This document shows, one piece after another, positions 46,525 through 55,576 of a stretch of 64,000 nucleotides of DNA. Each line of letters opens with the position of its first letter. Within the stretch, counting starts at the first letter, position 1. The translations under genes and the position numbers were made by a program. The DNA lies in the NCBI GenBank assembly GCA_027486755.1, contig JAIXOM010000004.1, positions 57,123 to 121,122 of the forward strand. The letters are read 5' to 3'. Origin of the DNA: Comamonadaceae bacterium (GTDB lineage Bacteria; Pseudomonadota; Gammaproteobacteria; Burkholderiales; Burkholderiaceae_C). The notes under the pieces are model-generated. The model saw only the letters and a program-made list of their open reading frames with translations. It was not told where the DNA came from and searched no databases.

Positions 46525-48132
46525 TCACATGCGGAAAATTCCAAACTTGGGCTCACCGATGGGTGCATTGAGCGAGGCCGACAGACCCAGGGCCAGCACC
46601 CGGCGGGTATCGGCTGGATCGATCACGCCGTCATCCCACAGTCGGGCGCTGGCGTAGTAAGGATGCGATTGGTGGGTGAACTGGTCGAGCAGGGGCTGCT
46701 TGAATGCGGCCTCCTCCTGGGCGCTCCACTGGCCGCCCTTGGCCTCGATGCCGTCGCGCTTGACCGTAGCCAGCACGCTGGCGGCCTGCTCACCGCCCAT
46801 GACCGAAATGCGCGCATTCGGCCACATCCAAAGAAAGCGTGGCGAATAGGCTCGGCCGCACATGCCGTAATTGCCCGCGCCGTAGCTGCCGCCAATGATG
46901 ATGGTGAACTTAGGCACACTCGCCGTGGCCACGGCGGTCACCATCTTGGCGCCGTGGCGTGCAATGCCCTCGTTCTCGTATTTACGGCCGACCATAAAGC
47001 CGGTGATGTTTTGCAGAAATACCAGCGGCGTCTTGCGCTGGCAGCACAGTTCGATGAAGTGCGCAGCCTTTTGCGCCGACTCCGAAAACAGCACCCCGTT
47101 GTTGGCGATGATGCCCACAGGCATGCCCTCGATGTGCGCGAAACCGCAGACCAGGGTGGCGCCAAAGCGCGCCTTGAATTCATGGAACTCACTGCCGTCG
47201 ACGATACGCGCAATGATTTCGCGCACATCAAAGGGCTTGCGTGTGTCGGTGGGGATGACGCCATAGAGTTCGCGCGGGTCATACAAAGGCGCCACTGGCG
47301 TTCTCCGTTGAACGTCGGGCCTCTTGGCGCGGTTGAGCGAGGCCACCGCCTTGCGCGCCAAGGCCAGCGCATGGGCGTCGTTCTCGGCCAGGTGGTCAGC
47401 CACACCGGAGAGGCGGGTGTGTACATCGCCGCCACCCAGATCCTCGGCCGAGACGATCTCTCCGATCGCCGCTTTCACCAGCGGCGGGCCGCCCAAAAAG
47501 ATGGTGCCCTGGTTTTTCACGATGATGGTCTCGTCGCTCATGGCCGGCACATAAGCCCCGCCGGCGGTGCATGAGCCCATGACCACCGCAATCTGCGCAA
47601 TGCCCTGCGCGCTCATATTGGCCTGGTTGTAGAAGATGCGGCCGAAATGGTCACGGTCCGGAAAGACCTCGTCCTGATTGGGCAGGTTGGCGCCGCCCGA
47701 GTCCACCAGGTAGACGCAGGGCAGCATGTTTTGCATGGCCACCTCCTGCGCACGCAGGTGCTTCTTCACCGTCATGGGGTAGTAGGTGCCACCTTTGACG
47801 GTCGCGTCGTTGCACACAATCATGCAGTCCATGCCTTCGATGCGGCCGATGCCCGCGATCAGGCCGGCGCTGGGCGCGTCGCCGTTGTACATGGCATGCG
47901 CTGCCATCGGGGCCAATTCAAGAAAGGGCGTACCCGGGTCCAGCAGCATCTGCACCCGCTCGCGCGGCGGCAGCTTGCCTCTAGCCACGTGCTTGGCGCG
48001 CGCGGCCTCGCCGCCACCGGCTGCGGCCTTGGTGATTTGCACCTGCAGGTCGTCCACGGCCGCCTGCATTTGTGCGGCATTGGCTTGGAACTCGGCCGAA
48101 CGGGGATTGAGTTGGGAGGTCAACGCGGGCAT
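46525..48132 (-). CDS. mccB: Methylcrotonoyl-CoA carboxylase beta (carboxyltransferase) subunit
   Basis: A 535-residue carboxyltransferase (LiuB), partner of the biotin subunit at 41733-43736; together they convert 3-methylcrotonyl-CoA to 3-methylglutaconyl-CoA. It opens [20 protein letters not shown], typical for MccB, and contains [37 protein letters not shown], and [20 protein letters not shown], the oxyanion-forming glycine loops. I start at ATG 48132. The gene is separated from the alpha subunit by a dehydrogenase, a hydratase and the vapBC pair. A divergent AraC-type gene begins 142 bases away. Confidence 0.96.
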   Translation of the reverse strand: MPALTSQLNPRSAEFQANAAQMQAAVDDLQVQITKAAAGGGEAARAKHVARGKLPPRERVQMLLDPGTPFLELAPMAAHAMYNGDAPSAGLIAGIGRIEGMDCMIVCNDATVKGGTYYPMTVKKHLRAQEVAMQNMLPCVYLVDSGGANLPNQDEVFPDRDHFGRIFYNQANMSAQGIAQIAVVMGSCTAGGAYVPAMSDETIIVKNQGTIFLGGPPLVKAAIGEIVSAEDLGGGDVHTRLSGVADHLAENDAHALALARKAVASLNRAKRPDVQRRTPVAPLYDPRELYGVIPTDTRKPFDVREIIARIVDGSEFHEFKARFGATLVCGFAHIEGMPVGIIANNGVLFSESAQKAAHFIELCCQRKTPLVFLQNITGFMVGRKYENEGIARHGAKMVTAVATASVPKFTIIIGGSYGAGNYGMCGRAYSPRFLWMWPNARISVMGGEQAASVLATVKRDGIEAKGGQWSAQEEAAFKQPLLDQFTHQSHPYYASARLWDDGVIDPADTRRVLALGLSASLNAPIGEPKFGIFRM

Positions 48133-48274
48133 CGAGGTCTTTCTTGAGGTCGGGGCGGGCTCGCCGCCGCTGGCAGCAGCATAGGCCTTGCGCAAACCCC
48201 TGGGGGGCCCAAATGGTTGCAAATCGTGCCAGCTCATTCCCAAAACGCCTCGATGCTGGGGCACACTAGCGAGC

Positions 48275-49327
48275 ATGGCTGCAAGCACCGATGCCCGCCT
48301 CACGATGACCCCTGGCCCGGCCCGAACGCCGATGGCCTTTGTACAGGCCATTGTGGGAGCCTATCTGCGCCAAGGGCGCGATGCGTCCGGAGCCCTGAAG
48401 GCGGCACAAATCACGCCATCGCAGGCACAAAAACCAGGGGCACGCATCACGGCTGCACAGATGGAGGCGGTCTCCGGCCATGCGATGCGCGAGCTCGATG
48501 ACGAGTCGCTGGGCTGGAGCCGCCGCCCTCTGCCCTGGGGCAGCTACGGCATGCTGATCCGTGCCTCGCTGAGCGCGCCCAGCCTGGGGGTGGCGCTCAA
48601 GCGCTGGTGCCGCCACCACAGCTTGATTTGCGACAACGTGGCACTGCGCATCGACATCCATCCCCAGGGCGCCTGCGTGGTGCTGCAAGAGCGCGAACCG
48701 CTGGGTGAGCTGCGCGAGTTCTGCATGGTCTCGCTGCTGCGCAATCTTCATGGCGTGGCCTGCTGGTTGATCGATTCACGCCTGGCCCTGCAGCGCGCCG
48801 AGTTTCCTTTTGCAGAGCCCGCCCATGCCGACGTCTACCCGACCATCTTCCCCGGGCCGGTGGTGTTTCACCCGACAGACGAGCCGGCGCAAGGGCGGCT
48901 GTGGCTGGACGCACGCTACCTGGGCTTGCCGATACGCCGCGACGAAAAGGCGCTGCGCCAGATGCTGCAGCGCGCCCTGCCCTTGACGGTGATGCCCTAC
49001 CGCCGTGACCGCCTGCTGCTGGCCCAGGTCCGTCAGGCCCTGCTGACCCAGCCCGAGGCCGGGCGCAGCGCCGCCGACCTGGCAGGCTTGCTGAACCTGT
49101 CGGCACGCACCCTGCATCGGCAACTCAAGGAGGAAGGCACCTCACTGCAGGCCATCAAGGACGCGGTGCGGCGCGAGCGCGCGCTCGAACTGCTCCAGCG
49201 CGGCCGCCAGCCACTCAAGCAGGTCGCTGCCGCCGTAGGCTTTTTGAACGAAAAGAGCTTCATCAGAGCCTTCAAAGGCTGGACCGGCCAGACGCCGGCC
49301 GCGTTCAGGCAAGGGCAGCGGATGTGA
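48275..49327 (+). CDS. AraC-family regulator (OruR/ArgR-like, N-terminal arabinose-binding-type domain)
   Basis: A 350-residue transcription factor. Residues about 20-200 form the DUF4498/Arabinose_bd-type ligand domain ([36 protein letters not shown]). The C-terminal AraC domain shows [40 protein letters not shown] and [20 protein letters not shown], the two helix-turn-helix units. It is divergent from mccB, so it may control the carboxylase branch in response to a leucine-pathway intermediate; this is inferred from position. ATG 48275 is preferred since the longer frame overlaps the shared promoter. Confidence 0.9.
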   Translation: MAASTDARLTMTPGPARTPMAFVQAIVGAYLRQGRDASGALKAAQITPSQAQKPGARITAAQMEAVSGHAMRELDDESLGWSRRPLPWGSYGMLIRASLSAPSLGVALKRWCRHHSLICDNVALRIDIHPQGACVVLQEREPLGELREFCMVSLLRNLHGVACWLIDSRLALQRAEFPFAEPAHADVYPTIFPGPVVFHPTDEPAQGRLWLDARYLGLPIRRDEKALRQMLQRALPLTVMPYRRDRLLLAQVRQALLTQPEAGRSAADLAGLLNLSARTLHRQLKEEGTSLQAIKDAVRRERALELLQRGRQPLKQVAAAVGFLNEKSFIRAFKGWTGQTPAAFRQGQRM

Positions 49328-49362
49328 TGGAAGGGCTTAACTGGCCGGGTGAGCTTGCGGCA

Positions 49363-49680
49363 TCAGGCCGCACTCGCATCCCTGAACGCGCGAAGTACTG
49401 AATTAATACGGGTCTGGTAGCCGGGGCCCTGGGCCTTAAACCAGGCAATGACATCTTGGTCAATGCGCATGGAAATCAGCTCCTTGTTCGCAATCGGCTT
49501 GAGGCCCCTGCGGACAATCCCCTTAACAACCGAGCTCGGGTCAAACTCAGGGTGCTCATCCGTCGGGCTAGCCTTGCGATCGGCGCTCATCAGACGCGGC
49601 CAGTCAGTCTTGGACTTCGCGGAAGTAACGCTGCGCTTCACGGGTGGTCGCTTTGCGGAAGGAGATGACACGGATTTCAT
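49363..49680 (-). CDS. brnA: BrnA antitoxin
   Basis: A 105-residue BrnA-family antitoxin with DNA-binding ribbon-helix-helix at the C-terminus (ELISMRIDQDVIAWFKAQGP, GYQTRINSVLRAFRDA). The KTDWPRL segment near residue 24 is a typical BrnA feature, which favours the long start ATG 49680 even though this overlaps brnT by 77 bases in another frame; ATG 49590, just after the brnT stop, is the alternative. It neutralises BrnT and represses the operon. Translational overlap of this kind is common in the pair. Confidence 0.9.
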   Translation of the reverse strand: MKSVSSPSAKRPPVKRSVTSAKSKTDWPRLMSADRKASPTDEHPEFDPSSVVKGIVRRGLKPIANKELISMRIDQDVIAWFKAQGPGYQTRINSVLRAFRDASAA

Positions 49681-49879
49681 AGTCGGTTTCGGTGTGGGCT
49701 ACGGATACGGGCACCCCTGCAAGAAGGCCCAGCGTGACGAAGCGCCGCTCCTCGTAGCCAAAGCGCTCATCCTCAAAGCTCAGGGTCAGGCCTTCGAAGA
49801 CGCGGGGTGCGTCAACAAAATCCAGACCGTGATCCTTGAGGTTCATGGCACGCTTGCGCTCAGACCAAGAGAAACGCAT
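49604..49879 (-). CDS. brnT: BrnT ribonuclease toxin
   Basis: A 91-residue BrnT-family toxin, a RelE-fold ribonuclease that inhibits translation. Family marks: FSWSERKRAMNLKDHGLDF at the start, DAPRVFEGLTLSFEDERFGY, then RRFVTLGLLAGVPVSVAHTE and IRVISFRKATTREAQRYF with catalytic-type arginine and threonine residues near the end. It is the first gene of a brnTA pair lying between an AraC regulator and a HAD phosphatase gene. Confidence 0.94.
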   Translation of the reverse strand: MRFSWSERKRAMNLKDHGLDFVDAPRVFEGLTLSFEDERFGYEERRFVTLGLLAGVPVSVAHTETDYEIRVISFRKATTREAQRYFREVQD

Positions 49880-49962
49880 AGACGGATTGTAGCTACATGA
49901 AATTTCATCGCAACACCCATCGGGTCAGTGATGAATTTGCCGCAGCCGCCCAGCCTCAAATC

Positions 49963-50607
49963 CTACAACCGCAACTGCCGCATATGCTCGAACACCCGCG
50001 CAGCCCCTGCAGCCTGCAGCGGCGCCACATCGACGCCCGCAGGCGCATAGGCCCAAACGGTAGCGCCAGCGGCCATGCCAGCGGTGATGCCCACCGGGGT
50101 GTCTTCCACCACCAGGCAGTGGGCCGGCGCCACACCCAGCGCGGCGGCAGCAGCCAGGTAGACGTCGGGATGCGGCTTGCTGCGCGGCATTTCGTGGCCG
50201 CTGAAGATGCGGCCTTCAAAATGGGCGAGCAGGCCCACTGTTTTAAGCATCATCTCAACCTTGAAGCGGTCGGCACCTGAAGCCACCGCAATGCGGCCTT
50301 CGCAATGGGCGTGCAGGTGGTTGACCGCGTCATGGACGCCCTCAATGGCGGTGATGTGCAGCGTCAGCCTCTCATTGCGACGCTCAAAGAACTGCTGCAG
50401 CCAGGCCTCGGAAAAGGCCAGTCCGGTGTTGGCCTCGATCAAGGGCCACTGACTCTTGACGGTGTGGCCTACAAAACGCTGCATACACTCGGCCAGGCTC
50501 ATGCGCCAGCCCTGCTCCTCAAACATATCGCGCAGTACGCCGCAGGTGATGGCTTCGCTGTCGACGAGCACGCCGTCGCAGTCAAACAAGATGGCCTGGA
50601 AGCTCAT
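49963..50607 (-). CDS. HAD-family hydrolase (phosphoglycolate phosphatase/beta-phosphoglucomutase-like)
   Basis: A 214-residue HAD-superfamily phosphatase of subfamily IA. Motif I is AILFDCDGVLVDSEAIT (nucleophile Asp9, acid/base Asp11), motif II IAVASGADRFKVEMML, the conserved lysine is in RSKPHPDVYLAAA, and motif IV is CLVVEDTPVGITAGMAAGAT. The cap domain sits between motifs I and II. Relatives act on sugar phosphates or 2-phosphoglycolate; no more can be said. ATG 50607 starts right at the first strand. It follows exoD by 11 bases on the same strand. Confidence 0.9.
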   Translation of the reverse strand: MSFQAILFDCDGVLVDSEAITCGVLRDMFEEQGWRMSLAECMQRFVGHTVKSQWPLIEANTGLAFSEAWLQQFFERRNERLTLHITAIEGVHDAVNHLHAHCEGRIAVASGADRFKVEMMLKTVGLLAHFEGRIFSGHEMPRSKPHPDVYLAAAAALGVAPAHCLVVEDTPVGITAGMAAGATVWAYAPAGVDVAPLQAAGAARVFEHMRQLRL

Positions 50608-50618
50608 GGGCCCAGATT

Positions 50619-51275
50619 CTAGAAACCCGCCGACGGCCACCACCCGGCAATGGCCGACCAGACCCAGCCTCCGGCCAGACCAAGCACGCTCAGGCCGGCC
50701 GCGCCCAGCAGCAAGGAGCAGACCATCATCAGGCCGTCGCGCGTGAGCAGGCCCAGGCCAAAGAGCAGCAAGGCCACGGCCGGGAACAGGTTGCCGAGGG
50801 GAATCGGCAGAAAGATGACCACCGCCATCAGCACCACCCAGGCCGCCCAGGCCCAGCGCAGGCGCGGGCTGAGCAGGCCCTGCCAGCGTGGCCGCAGGCG
50901 GCGGTGAGCAAAGCTGTACAGCCAGGCCAACCAGCGCAAACAGCGGTAGGCCGCGGCTGGGTTGAGCTTGAGCGCGCGCAGGCGCTCTAGTCGGGGCGCG
51001 TCCTGCTGGCGAGCCCAGCGCCAGGCCCAGGCCATGATGCCGAGGCTGAAAATCGTCCCCACGCCGGCCACGGGCAGGGTGGTGATCAGAGCCAGCAAGA
51101 TCAGCAGCACGCCCATGGTGGCCTGGCCGTGCATGGACAGCAACTGCTGCAGCGACAGCGGCTCGCCCTGCTGGCCAAGCTGCTGCGCCAGTCGGCGACG
51201 CCTGGCCTCGCGGACAAACCGGCGGACGAGGGCGGGATCGAGCAGACTGCGCGGGGACTCCCAGCCCGCGCTCAA
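50619..51275 (-). CDS. ExoD-family membrane protein
   Basis: A 218-residue inner-membrane protein of the ExoD family (exopolysaccharide synthesis, known from Rhizobium; biochemical role unclear). Typical features: LSLQQLLSMHGQATMGVLLI, ALITTLPVAGVGTIFSLGIM, then four to five further membrane helices including VVIFLPIPLGNLFPAVALLL. I propose TTG 51275 as the start: it overlaps the stop of a short upstream membrane ORF (TTGA) and gives the usual family length; the longer GTG 51371 start would overlap that ORF in another frame. Confidence 0.75.
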   Translation of the reverse strand: MSAGWESPRSLLDPALVRRFVREARRRRLAQQLGQQGEPLSLQQLLSMHGQATMGVLLILLALITTLPVAGVGTIFSLGIMAWAWRWARQQDAPRLERLRALKLNPAAAYRCLRWLAWLYSFAHRRLRPRWQGLLSPRLRWAWAAWVVLMAVVIFLPIPLGNLFPAVALLLFGLGLLTRDGLMMVCSLLLGAAGLSVLGLAGGWVWSAIAGWWPSAGF

Positions 51276-51385
51276 GACAGGGCCCTTCGCGCCCACCGGC
51301 TCAGCATCAGATGCCCCAGCAGGGCCATGCCGGCCGTCCAGATGAGGATCAATCCGCCCGTAAGCACCCACAATCCCACCTTCAC
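51272..51385 (-). CDS. Small single-pass membrane protein (37 residues)
   Basis: A short frame starting GTG 51385 after AGGGGAG (eight bases upstream) reads VKVGLWVLTGGLILIWTAGM then ALLGHLMLSRWARRALS, one hydrophobic helix followed by a basic tail (positive side inside). Its TGA overlaps the proposed exoD TTG start, the pattern of translational coupling. Too short for most gene callers. No family recognised; existence rests on ribosome-binding site, hydrophobicity and overlap. Confidence 0.5.
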   Translation of the reverse strand: MKVGLWVLTGGLILIWTAGMALLGHLMLSRWARRALS

Positions 51386-51564
51386 TATCTTCTCCCCTGA
51401 TAAAACCTTATATTGTGAGCTGGAGCCGCGCCCCACGAAGCCCCACGCCGCTTAAGGCTTAGGGGACGGCGGAGTTTGCGGCGCCGGGCGAGGGGCAGTG
51501 TCAGCCAGCAACGGAGCGGACGACGCTGCCGCCCTGCGCGCAGATGGCTTACCCGACGCCAGCC

Positions 51565-51957
51565 TCAACCCACGTCGTCCACATAAAACCAGCGCCCATC
51601 TTCGCGCACAAAGCGGCTGCGCGCCTGCTGGCGCACGGCGCGCCCGCCCACCCGGTAGCGCGCCACGAACTCCACCTCGGCCGTGTCCGCCCCGGTCAAG
51701 ACATGTTCACGGACCTGCAAGCCCAGCCACTTGACGCCGGGCTCCAGCTCAAACTGCGCCGGTCGTGCGCTGGCACGCCAGCTCGCCAAAAGGTAATCCA
51801 GCCGCGCCAGCACAAAGGCGCTGTAGCGCGATCGCATCAAGCGCTCTGCGCTAGGGGCGGGCTCACCCGCCAGAAGCGGCCCACAGCACTGAGCCAGGGG
51901 CAGCGCACGGCCGCGCACATCGGTACTGCCGCAGGGGCAATCAGTTGGGGCGGCCAT
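51565..51957 (-). CDS. YchJ-family protein (SEC-C metal-binding)
   Basis: A 130-residue YchJ-type protein. Cysteine clusters at the N-terminus (CPCGS and [12 protein letters not shown]) form the zinc-binding SEC-C-like part, followed by [20 protein letters not shown] and an NTF2-like domain ending [15 protein letters not shown]. The family is widespread and functionally uncharacterised. Five bases separate it from the rhodanese gene upstream, indicating one transcript. About 180 bases between it and the small exoD leader ORF hold no gene. Confidence 0.9.
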   Translation of the reverse strand: MAAPTDCPCGSTDVRGRALPLAQCCGPLLAGEPAPSAERLMRSRYSAFVLARLDYLLASWRASARPAQFELEPGVKWLGLQVREHVLTGADTAEVEFVARYRVGGRAVRQQARSRFVREDGRWFYVDDVG

Positions 51958-51962
51958 GTGGC

Positions 51963-52391
51963 TTAGCCCTTACGCGCTGCGCTTTCCTTCTTGTGCTCGT
52001 CGAGCGTGACCACCGGTGCGCTTTCCTTCTTCCAGGCGGCAAAGCCGCCGTCGATGTGGGCCACATTGCGCATGCCCATGTCCTGCAGCGTCTTGGTGGC
52101 CAGGGCGCTGCGCCAGCCAGCGCCGCAAAACAGCACAAACTCCTTGGACTCATCGGCGAAAACCGGCTTGTGATAGGGCGAGGCCGGGTCCACCCAAAAT
52201 TCGAGCATGCCACGCGGGGCCAGCAGGGCGCCCGGCACGGTGCCCTCGCGCTCGAGTTCGCGCACGTCGCGGATATCGACGATCTGCATACGGCCATCGG
52301 CCAGGCGCGCGCGCACCTGGTCCACGCTATAGGTGGTGACCTGGGCCATGGCTTCGTCGACGAGTTGCTGAAATCCCTTGGTGATCGGCAT
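51963..52391 (-). CDS. Rhodanese-like sulfurtransferase
   Basis: A 142-residue single-domain rhodanese-like protein, presumed cytoplasmic persulfide/sulfur carrier. [20 protein letters not shown] is the N-terminal signature, and the active-site loop is [16 protein letters not shown] with the catalytic cysteine, then GFAAWKKE near the end. AGGAGAC precedes ATG 52391. It lies between an acyl-CoA dehydrogenase gene and ychJ. The physiological sulfur acceptor is unknown. Confidence 0.93.
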   Translation of the reverse strand: MPITKGFQQLVDEAMAQVTTYSVDQVRARLADGRMQIVDIRDVRELEREGTVPGALLAPRGMLEFWVDPASPYHKPVFADESKEFVLFCGAGWRSALATKTLQDMGMRNVAHIDGGFAAWKKESAPVVTLDEHKKESAARKG

Positions 52392-52415
52392 GAATGTCTC
52401 CTGTCAAAACTCCCA

Positions 52416-53546
52416 TCATGCCAGCGCGCGCTGGATGATGATTTTCTGGATGTCGCTGGTGCCTTCATAAATCTGGCAGACCCGCACATCACGGTAAATC
52501 CGTTCGAGCGGAAAGTCGCTCACGTAGCCGTAACCGCCCAGGGTCTGCAAGGCGGCGCTGCACACCCGCTCGGCCATTTCGCTGGCAAACAGCTTAGCCA
52601 TGGCCGCTTCCTTCAGGCAGGGCTGGCCGGCGTCGCGTAGCGCTGCCGCATGCCAAATGAGCTGGCGCGCCGCCTCGAGCTGCGTGGCGCAATCGGCCAG
52701 CCGAAAGCCCACCGCCTGGTGATGGATCAGCGCGGTGCCAAAGCTCTCACGCTGCTTGGCATAGTCGATCGCAAAGTCCAGCGCGCTGCGCGCCATGCCC
52801 ACGCTCTGGGCCGCGATACCGATGCGCCCGCCTTCGAGCGCCGACAAGGCGATCTTGTAACCCTCGCCTTCGGCGCCGATCAGGTTGTCGGCCGGGATGC
52901 GGCAGTTGTCGAAGTTGATCTGCGCGGTATCGCTCGAATGCTGGCCCAGCTTGTCTTCCAGGCGCGCCACCTGATAGCCCGGTGCGCTGGTGGGCACGAT
53001 GAAGGCGCTCATGCCCTTCTTGCCGGCGGCCTTGTCGGTCACCGCAATCACGATGGCCACATCACCATTCTTGCCGCTGGTGATGAACTGCTTGACGCCG
53101 TTAATGACATAGTCGCCGCCCTGCTTAAGGGCAGAGGTGCGCAAGGCCGATGCGTCCGAGCCCACATGCGGCTCGGTCAGACAAAACGCACCGAGCATGC
53201 GCCCCTGGGCCAACGGCACCAGCCATTGCTTTTGCTGCGCAGGGCTGCCGTATTTGAGCAAGATCGCATTGACCGGGCAGTTGGTCACGCTGATGACGGT
53301 GCTGGTGCCACCGTCGCCCGCGGCAATTTCCTCCAGCACCACCGCCAGGCTGAGGTAGTCCATGCCCGCACCGCCCAGCTCCTCGGGCACACAAATCCCG
53401 TAAGCACCCAGGGCCGCCAGGCCTTGGTGCACCGCCTTGGGAAAGTGGTGGGTCTTGTCCCACTCGGCCGCCTTGGGCCAGAGCTCGCGCTGAGCGAAGT
53501 CGCGCATCGCATCGCGCACCATGGTCTGATCGGCATTAAGCAGCAT
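52416..53546 (-). CDS. Acyl-CoA dehydrogenase
   Basis: A 376-residue FAD-dependent acyl-CoA dehydrogenase of the short/medium-chain type. Motifs: LGAFCLTEPHVGSDASALRT, DYVINGVKQFITSGKNGDVA, and QIYEGTSDIQKIIIQRAL, where the glutamate of YEGT is the catalytic base. It starts at ATG 53546 behind GGAGAGGCG, 15 bases after the SDR stop. Fatty or branched acyl-CoA is the likely substrate; the operon position next to a thiolase, SDR and IVD suggests a part in the same acyl-CoA degradation programme. Confidence 0.93.
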   Translation of the reverse strand: MLLNADQTMVRDAMRDFAQRELWPKAAEWDKTHHFPKAVHQGLAALGAYGICVPEELGGAGMDYLSLAVVLEEIAAGDGGTSTVISVTNCPVNAILLKYGSPAQQKQWLVPLAQGRMLGAFCLTEPHVGSDASALRTSALKQGGDYVINGVKQFITSGKNGDVAIVIAVTDKAAGKKGMSAFIVPTSAPGYQVARLEDKLGQHSSDTAQINFDNCRIPADNLIGAEGEGYKIALSALEGGRIGIAAQSVGMARSALDFAIDYAKQRESFGTALIHHQAVGFRLADCATQLEAARQLIWHAAALRDAGQPCLKEAAMAKLFASEMAERVCSAALQTLGGYGYVSDFPLERIYRDVRVCQIYEGTSDIQKIIIQRALA

Positions 53547-53562
53547 CGCCTCTCCTGTGGCT

Positions 53563-54225
53563 TCACCAGGGCAGGTGCTGGCCGTCCTGGTTGATAAAAG
53601 CGCCTCGATGTTCGGGGCCTGTGGCAGCCAGAACGCCGCGCATGCGCGTGACGCTATCGGCCACGGTGAGGCTGGCGCTAGGCCCACCCATATCGGTCTG
53701 GACCCAGCCGGGGCTGAGCGCGAGCAAGGTGCAGTGGGGATAGTCGGGCTGCGCCGCATGCACCGCCATATTGAGCGCGGCCTTGCTGGCTCGGTAAATC
53801 CAGCCGTAGCTGCTATCGGTGCCGGCAATGCTGCCCATCTGACTGCTGATGAAGGCCAGCGGCGCACCGGGCTTGAGCAGGGGTGCAAGCTGAGGCAAGG
53901 CCTGCATGGCACCGAGCACATTGGTGCGCATGAGCCGGTCAAAGTCCGGCTGGGTGGGCGGGCTGGAAGCCCCATCCCGCTGCATCACCCCGGCCACATA
54001 AATCGCCAGGTCCAACTCTTCACCGTCTAGGGCCCAGGCCAGGGCGCTGACGCTGGCCGGCTCAGCCACATCAAGCCGCAGGGTTTCGCAGCCCAACTGC
54101 TTGATGCGCTCAAGCCCCGCTTCATCCCGGGCAGTGGCAATCACCCGCCAGCCAGCGGCGGCGTACTGCCGTGCGAACTCCAGGCCGATGCCACGCGATG
54201 CGCCGATAACGAGGGCGGTGCTCAT
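53563..54225 (-). CDS. Short-chain dehydrogenase/reductase
   Basis: A 220-residue SDR. The cofactor motif ALVIGASRGIGLEFARQYAA is at residues 4-23, LAIYVAGVM replaces the usual NNAG, and the catalytic triad is represented by ISSQMGSIAG (Ser) and YRASKAALNM (Tyr and Lys). The length fits a minimal classical SDR of the CsgA-like type. It lies between a thiolase and an acyl-CoA dehydrogenase gene, with a pair of inverted dispersed repeats immediately upstream. Substrate not predictable; a 3-hydroxyacyl-CoA role is possible but unsupported. Confidence 0.9.
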   Translation of the reverse strand: MSTALVIGASRGIGLEFARQYAAAGWRVIATARDEAGLERIKQLGCETLRLDVAEPASVSALAWALDGEELDLAIYVAGVMQRDGASSPPTQPDFDRLMRTNVLGAMQALPQLAPLLKPGAPLAFISSQMGSIAGTDSSYGWIYRASKAALNMAVHAAQPDYPHCTLLALSPGWVQTDMGGPSASLTVADSVTRMRGVLAATGPEHRGAFINQDGQHLPW

Positions 54226-54231
54226 TTTTTT

Positions 54232-54267
54232 CTCCCTCCCCCCTTGGGGGAGGGTCGGGGTGGGGGC
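54232..54267 (+). repeat. Dispersed palindromic repeat, copy R11
   Basis: CTCCCTCCCCCCTTGGGGGA then GGGTCGGGGTGGGGGC. With R12 it forms an inverted pair that fills the gap between the thiolase stop and the SDR start. Confidence 0.78.
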
Positions 54268-54296
54268 ACGCGCGAGGAAACGGCGGTGCGACGCGT

Positions 54297-54332
54297 GCCC
54301 TCACCCCTGCCCTCTCCCAGAGGGAGAGGGAG
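54297..54332 (-). repeat. Dispersed palindromic repeat, copy R12
   Basis: GCCCTCACCCCTGCCCTCTC then CCAGAGGGAGAGGGAG, inverted relative to R11, 29 bases away. Long complementary arms could fold the intergenic transcript into one large hairpin. Confidence 0.78.
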
Positions 54333-54355
54333 GAAGTCAAGGCGGGCTCCGGATG

Positions 54356-55537
54356 TCACATGAGCTCCAGCGCCACTGCGGTGGCTTCCCCTCCGCCTAT
54401 GCACAGCGAGGCGAGGCCCTTTTTCAGGCCGCGTGCTTGCATCGCATGGATCAGCGTGACCATGATGCGGGCGCCCGATGCGCCGATCGGGTGGCCCAGG
54501 GCGCAGGCGCCGCCGTTGACGTTGACGATGTCATGGGAAACCTTGAGCTCGTGCATCAGGGCCATGGGCACCACGGCGAAAGCTTCATTGACTTCCCACA
54601 GCTGCACATCGCCGACCGTCCAGCCGGCCTTGGCCAGGGCCTTTTGGCTGGCGCCGACAGGTGCGGTGGTGAACCACTCGGGTGCCTGGGCGTGGGTAGC
54701 GTGGCTGACGATGCGTGCCAGCGGCTTGCAGCCGAGCTTGGCGGCGGTGCTTGCACGCATCATCACCATGGCGGCGGCACCGTCGTTGATGGATGAGCTG
54801 GCCGCGGCGGTGATGGTGCCGTCCTTCTTGAAGGCCGGCTTGAGCGTGGGGATCTTGTCGATCTTGATCTTGCCCGGCCCTTCGTCCTTGCTGACCACCA
54901 CCTCGCCTGTGCGGGTCTTGACCGTCACCGGCGTGATCTCCGTGGCAAAAGCGCCGCTGACTATGGCCTGCTGAGCCCGCTGCACCGAGGCCATGGCAAA
55001 GGCGTCCTGCTGCTCGCGGGTGAAGTTGTACTTGGCAGCGCAGTCTTCGCCAAACGTGCCCATGCTGCGGCCGGCTTGGTAGGCGTCTTCCAGACCGTCG
55101 AGCATCATGTGGTCGTAGATCTTGTCGTGGCCCATGCGGTAGCCACCGCGGCCTTTGAGCATCAGGTAAGGCGCGCCGGTCATGCTCTCCATGCCGCCGG
55201 CCACCAAAACCTCGTGACTGCCGGCCAGCAGCATGTCGTGGGCAAACATGGCCGCGCGCATGCCTGAGCCGCACATTTTGGAGAGCGTGACTGCACCGGC
55301 GCTGGCCGGCAAACCGCCCTTGAAAGCGGCCTGGCGGGCGGGCGCCTGGCCCTGGCCGGCCATCAGGCAGTTGCCCATCAAGACCTCGGTGACCAACGCG
55401 GGGTCAATCGCCGCACGCTGCATGGCGGCGGCAATGGCTGCGCCGCCGAGGTCGTGGGCGGCCAGGCTGGCAAAGTCGCCCTGCAAGCTACCCATGGGGG
55501 TGCGGGCGGCGCTGACGATGACGATGGGATCAGACAT
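54356..55537 (-). CDS. Acetyl-CoA acetyltransferase (thiolase)
   Basis: A 393-residue degradative/biosynthetic thiolase, interconverting acetoacetyl-CoA and two acetyl-CoA. The nucleophilic cysteine is in TLSKMCGSGMRAAMFAHDM (about residue 90), the second catalytic region is NVNGGACALGHPIGASGARI with its histidine, and CIGGGEATAVALE near the C-terminus holds the second cysteine. I start at ATG 55537 (MSDPIVIVSAARTPMG). It would finish leucine carbon as acetyl-CoA after HMG-CoA lyase and acetoacetate activation. It lies between aceK and the inverted repeats R11/R12. Confidence 0.95.
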   Translation of the reverse strand: MSDPIVIVSAARTPMGSLQGDFASLAAHDLGGAAIAAAMQRAAIDPALVTEVLMGNCLMAGQGQAPARQAAFKGGLPASAGAVTLSKMCGSGMRAAMFAHDMLLAGSHEVLVAGGMESMTGAPYLMLKGRGGYRMGHDKIYDHMMLDGLEDAYQAGRSMGTFGEDCAAKYNFTREQQDAFAMASVQRAQQAIVSGAFATEITPVTVKTRTGEVVVSKDEGPGKIKIDKIPTLKPAFKKDGTITAAASSSINDGAAAMVMMRASTAAKLGCKPLARIVSHATHAQAPEWFTTAPVGASQKALAKAGWTVGDVQLWEVNEAFAVVPMALMHELKVSHDIVNVNGGACALGHPIGASGARIMVTLIHAMQARGLKKGLASLCIGGGEATAVALELM

Positions 55538-55576
55538 GATGAACTCCACAAAAAAAAGTAAAGCTTGAGTTGGGGC

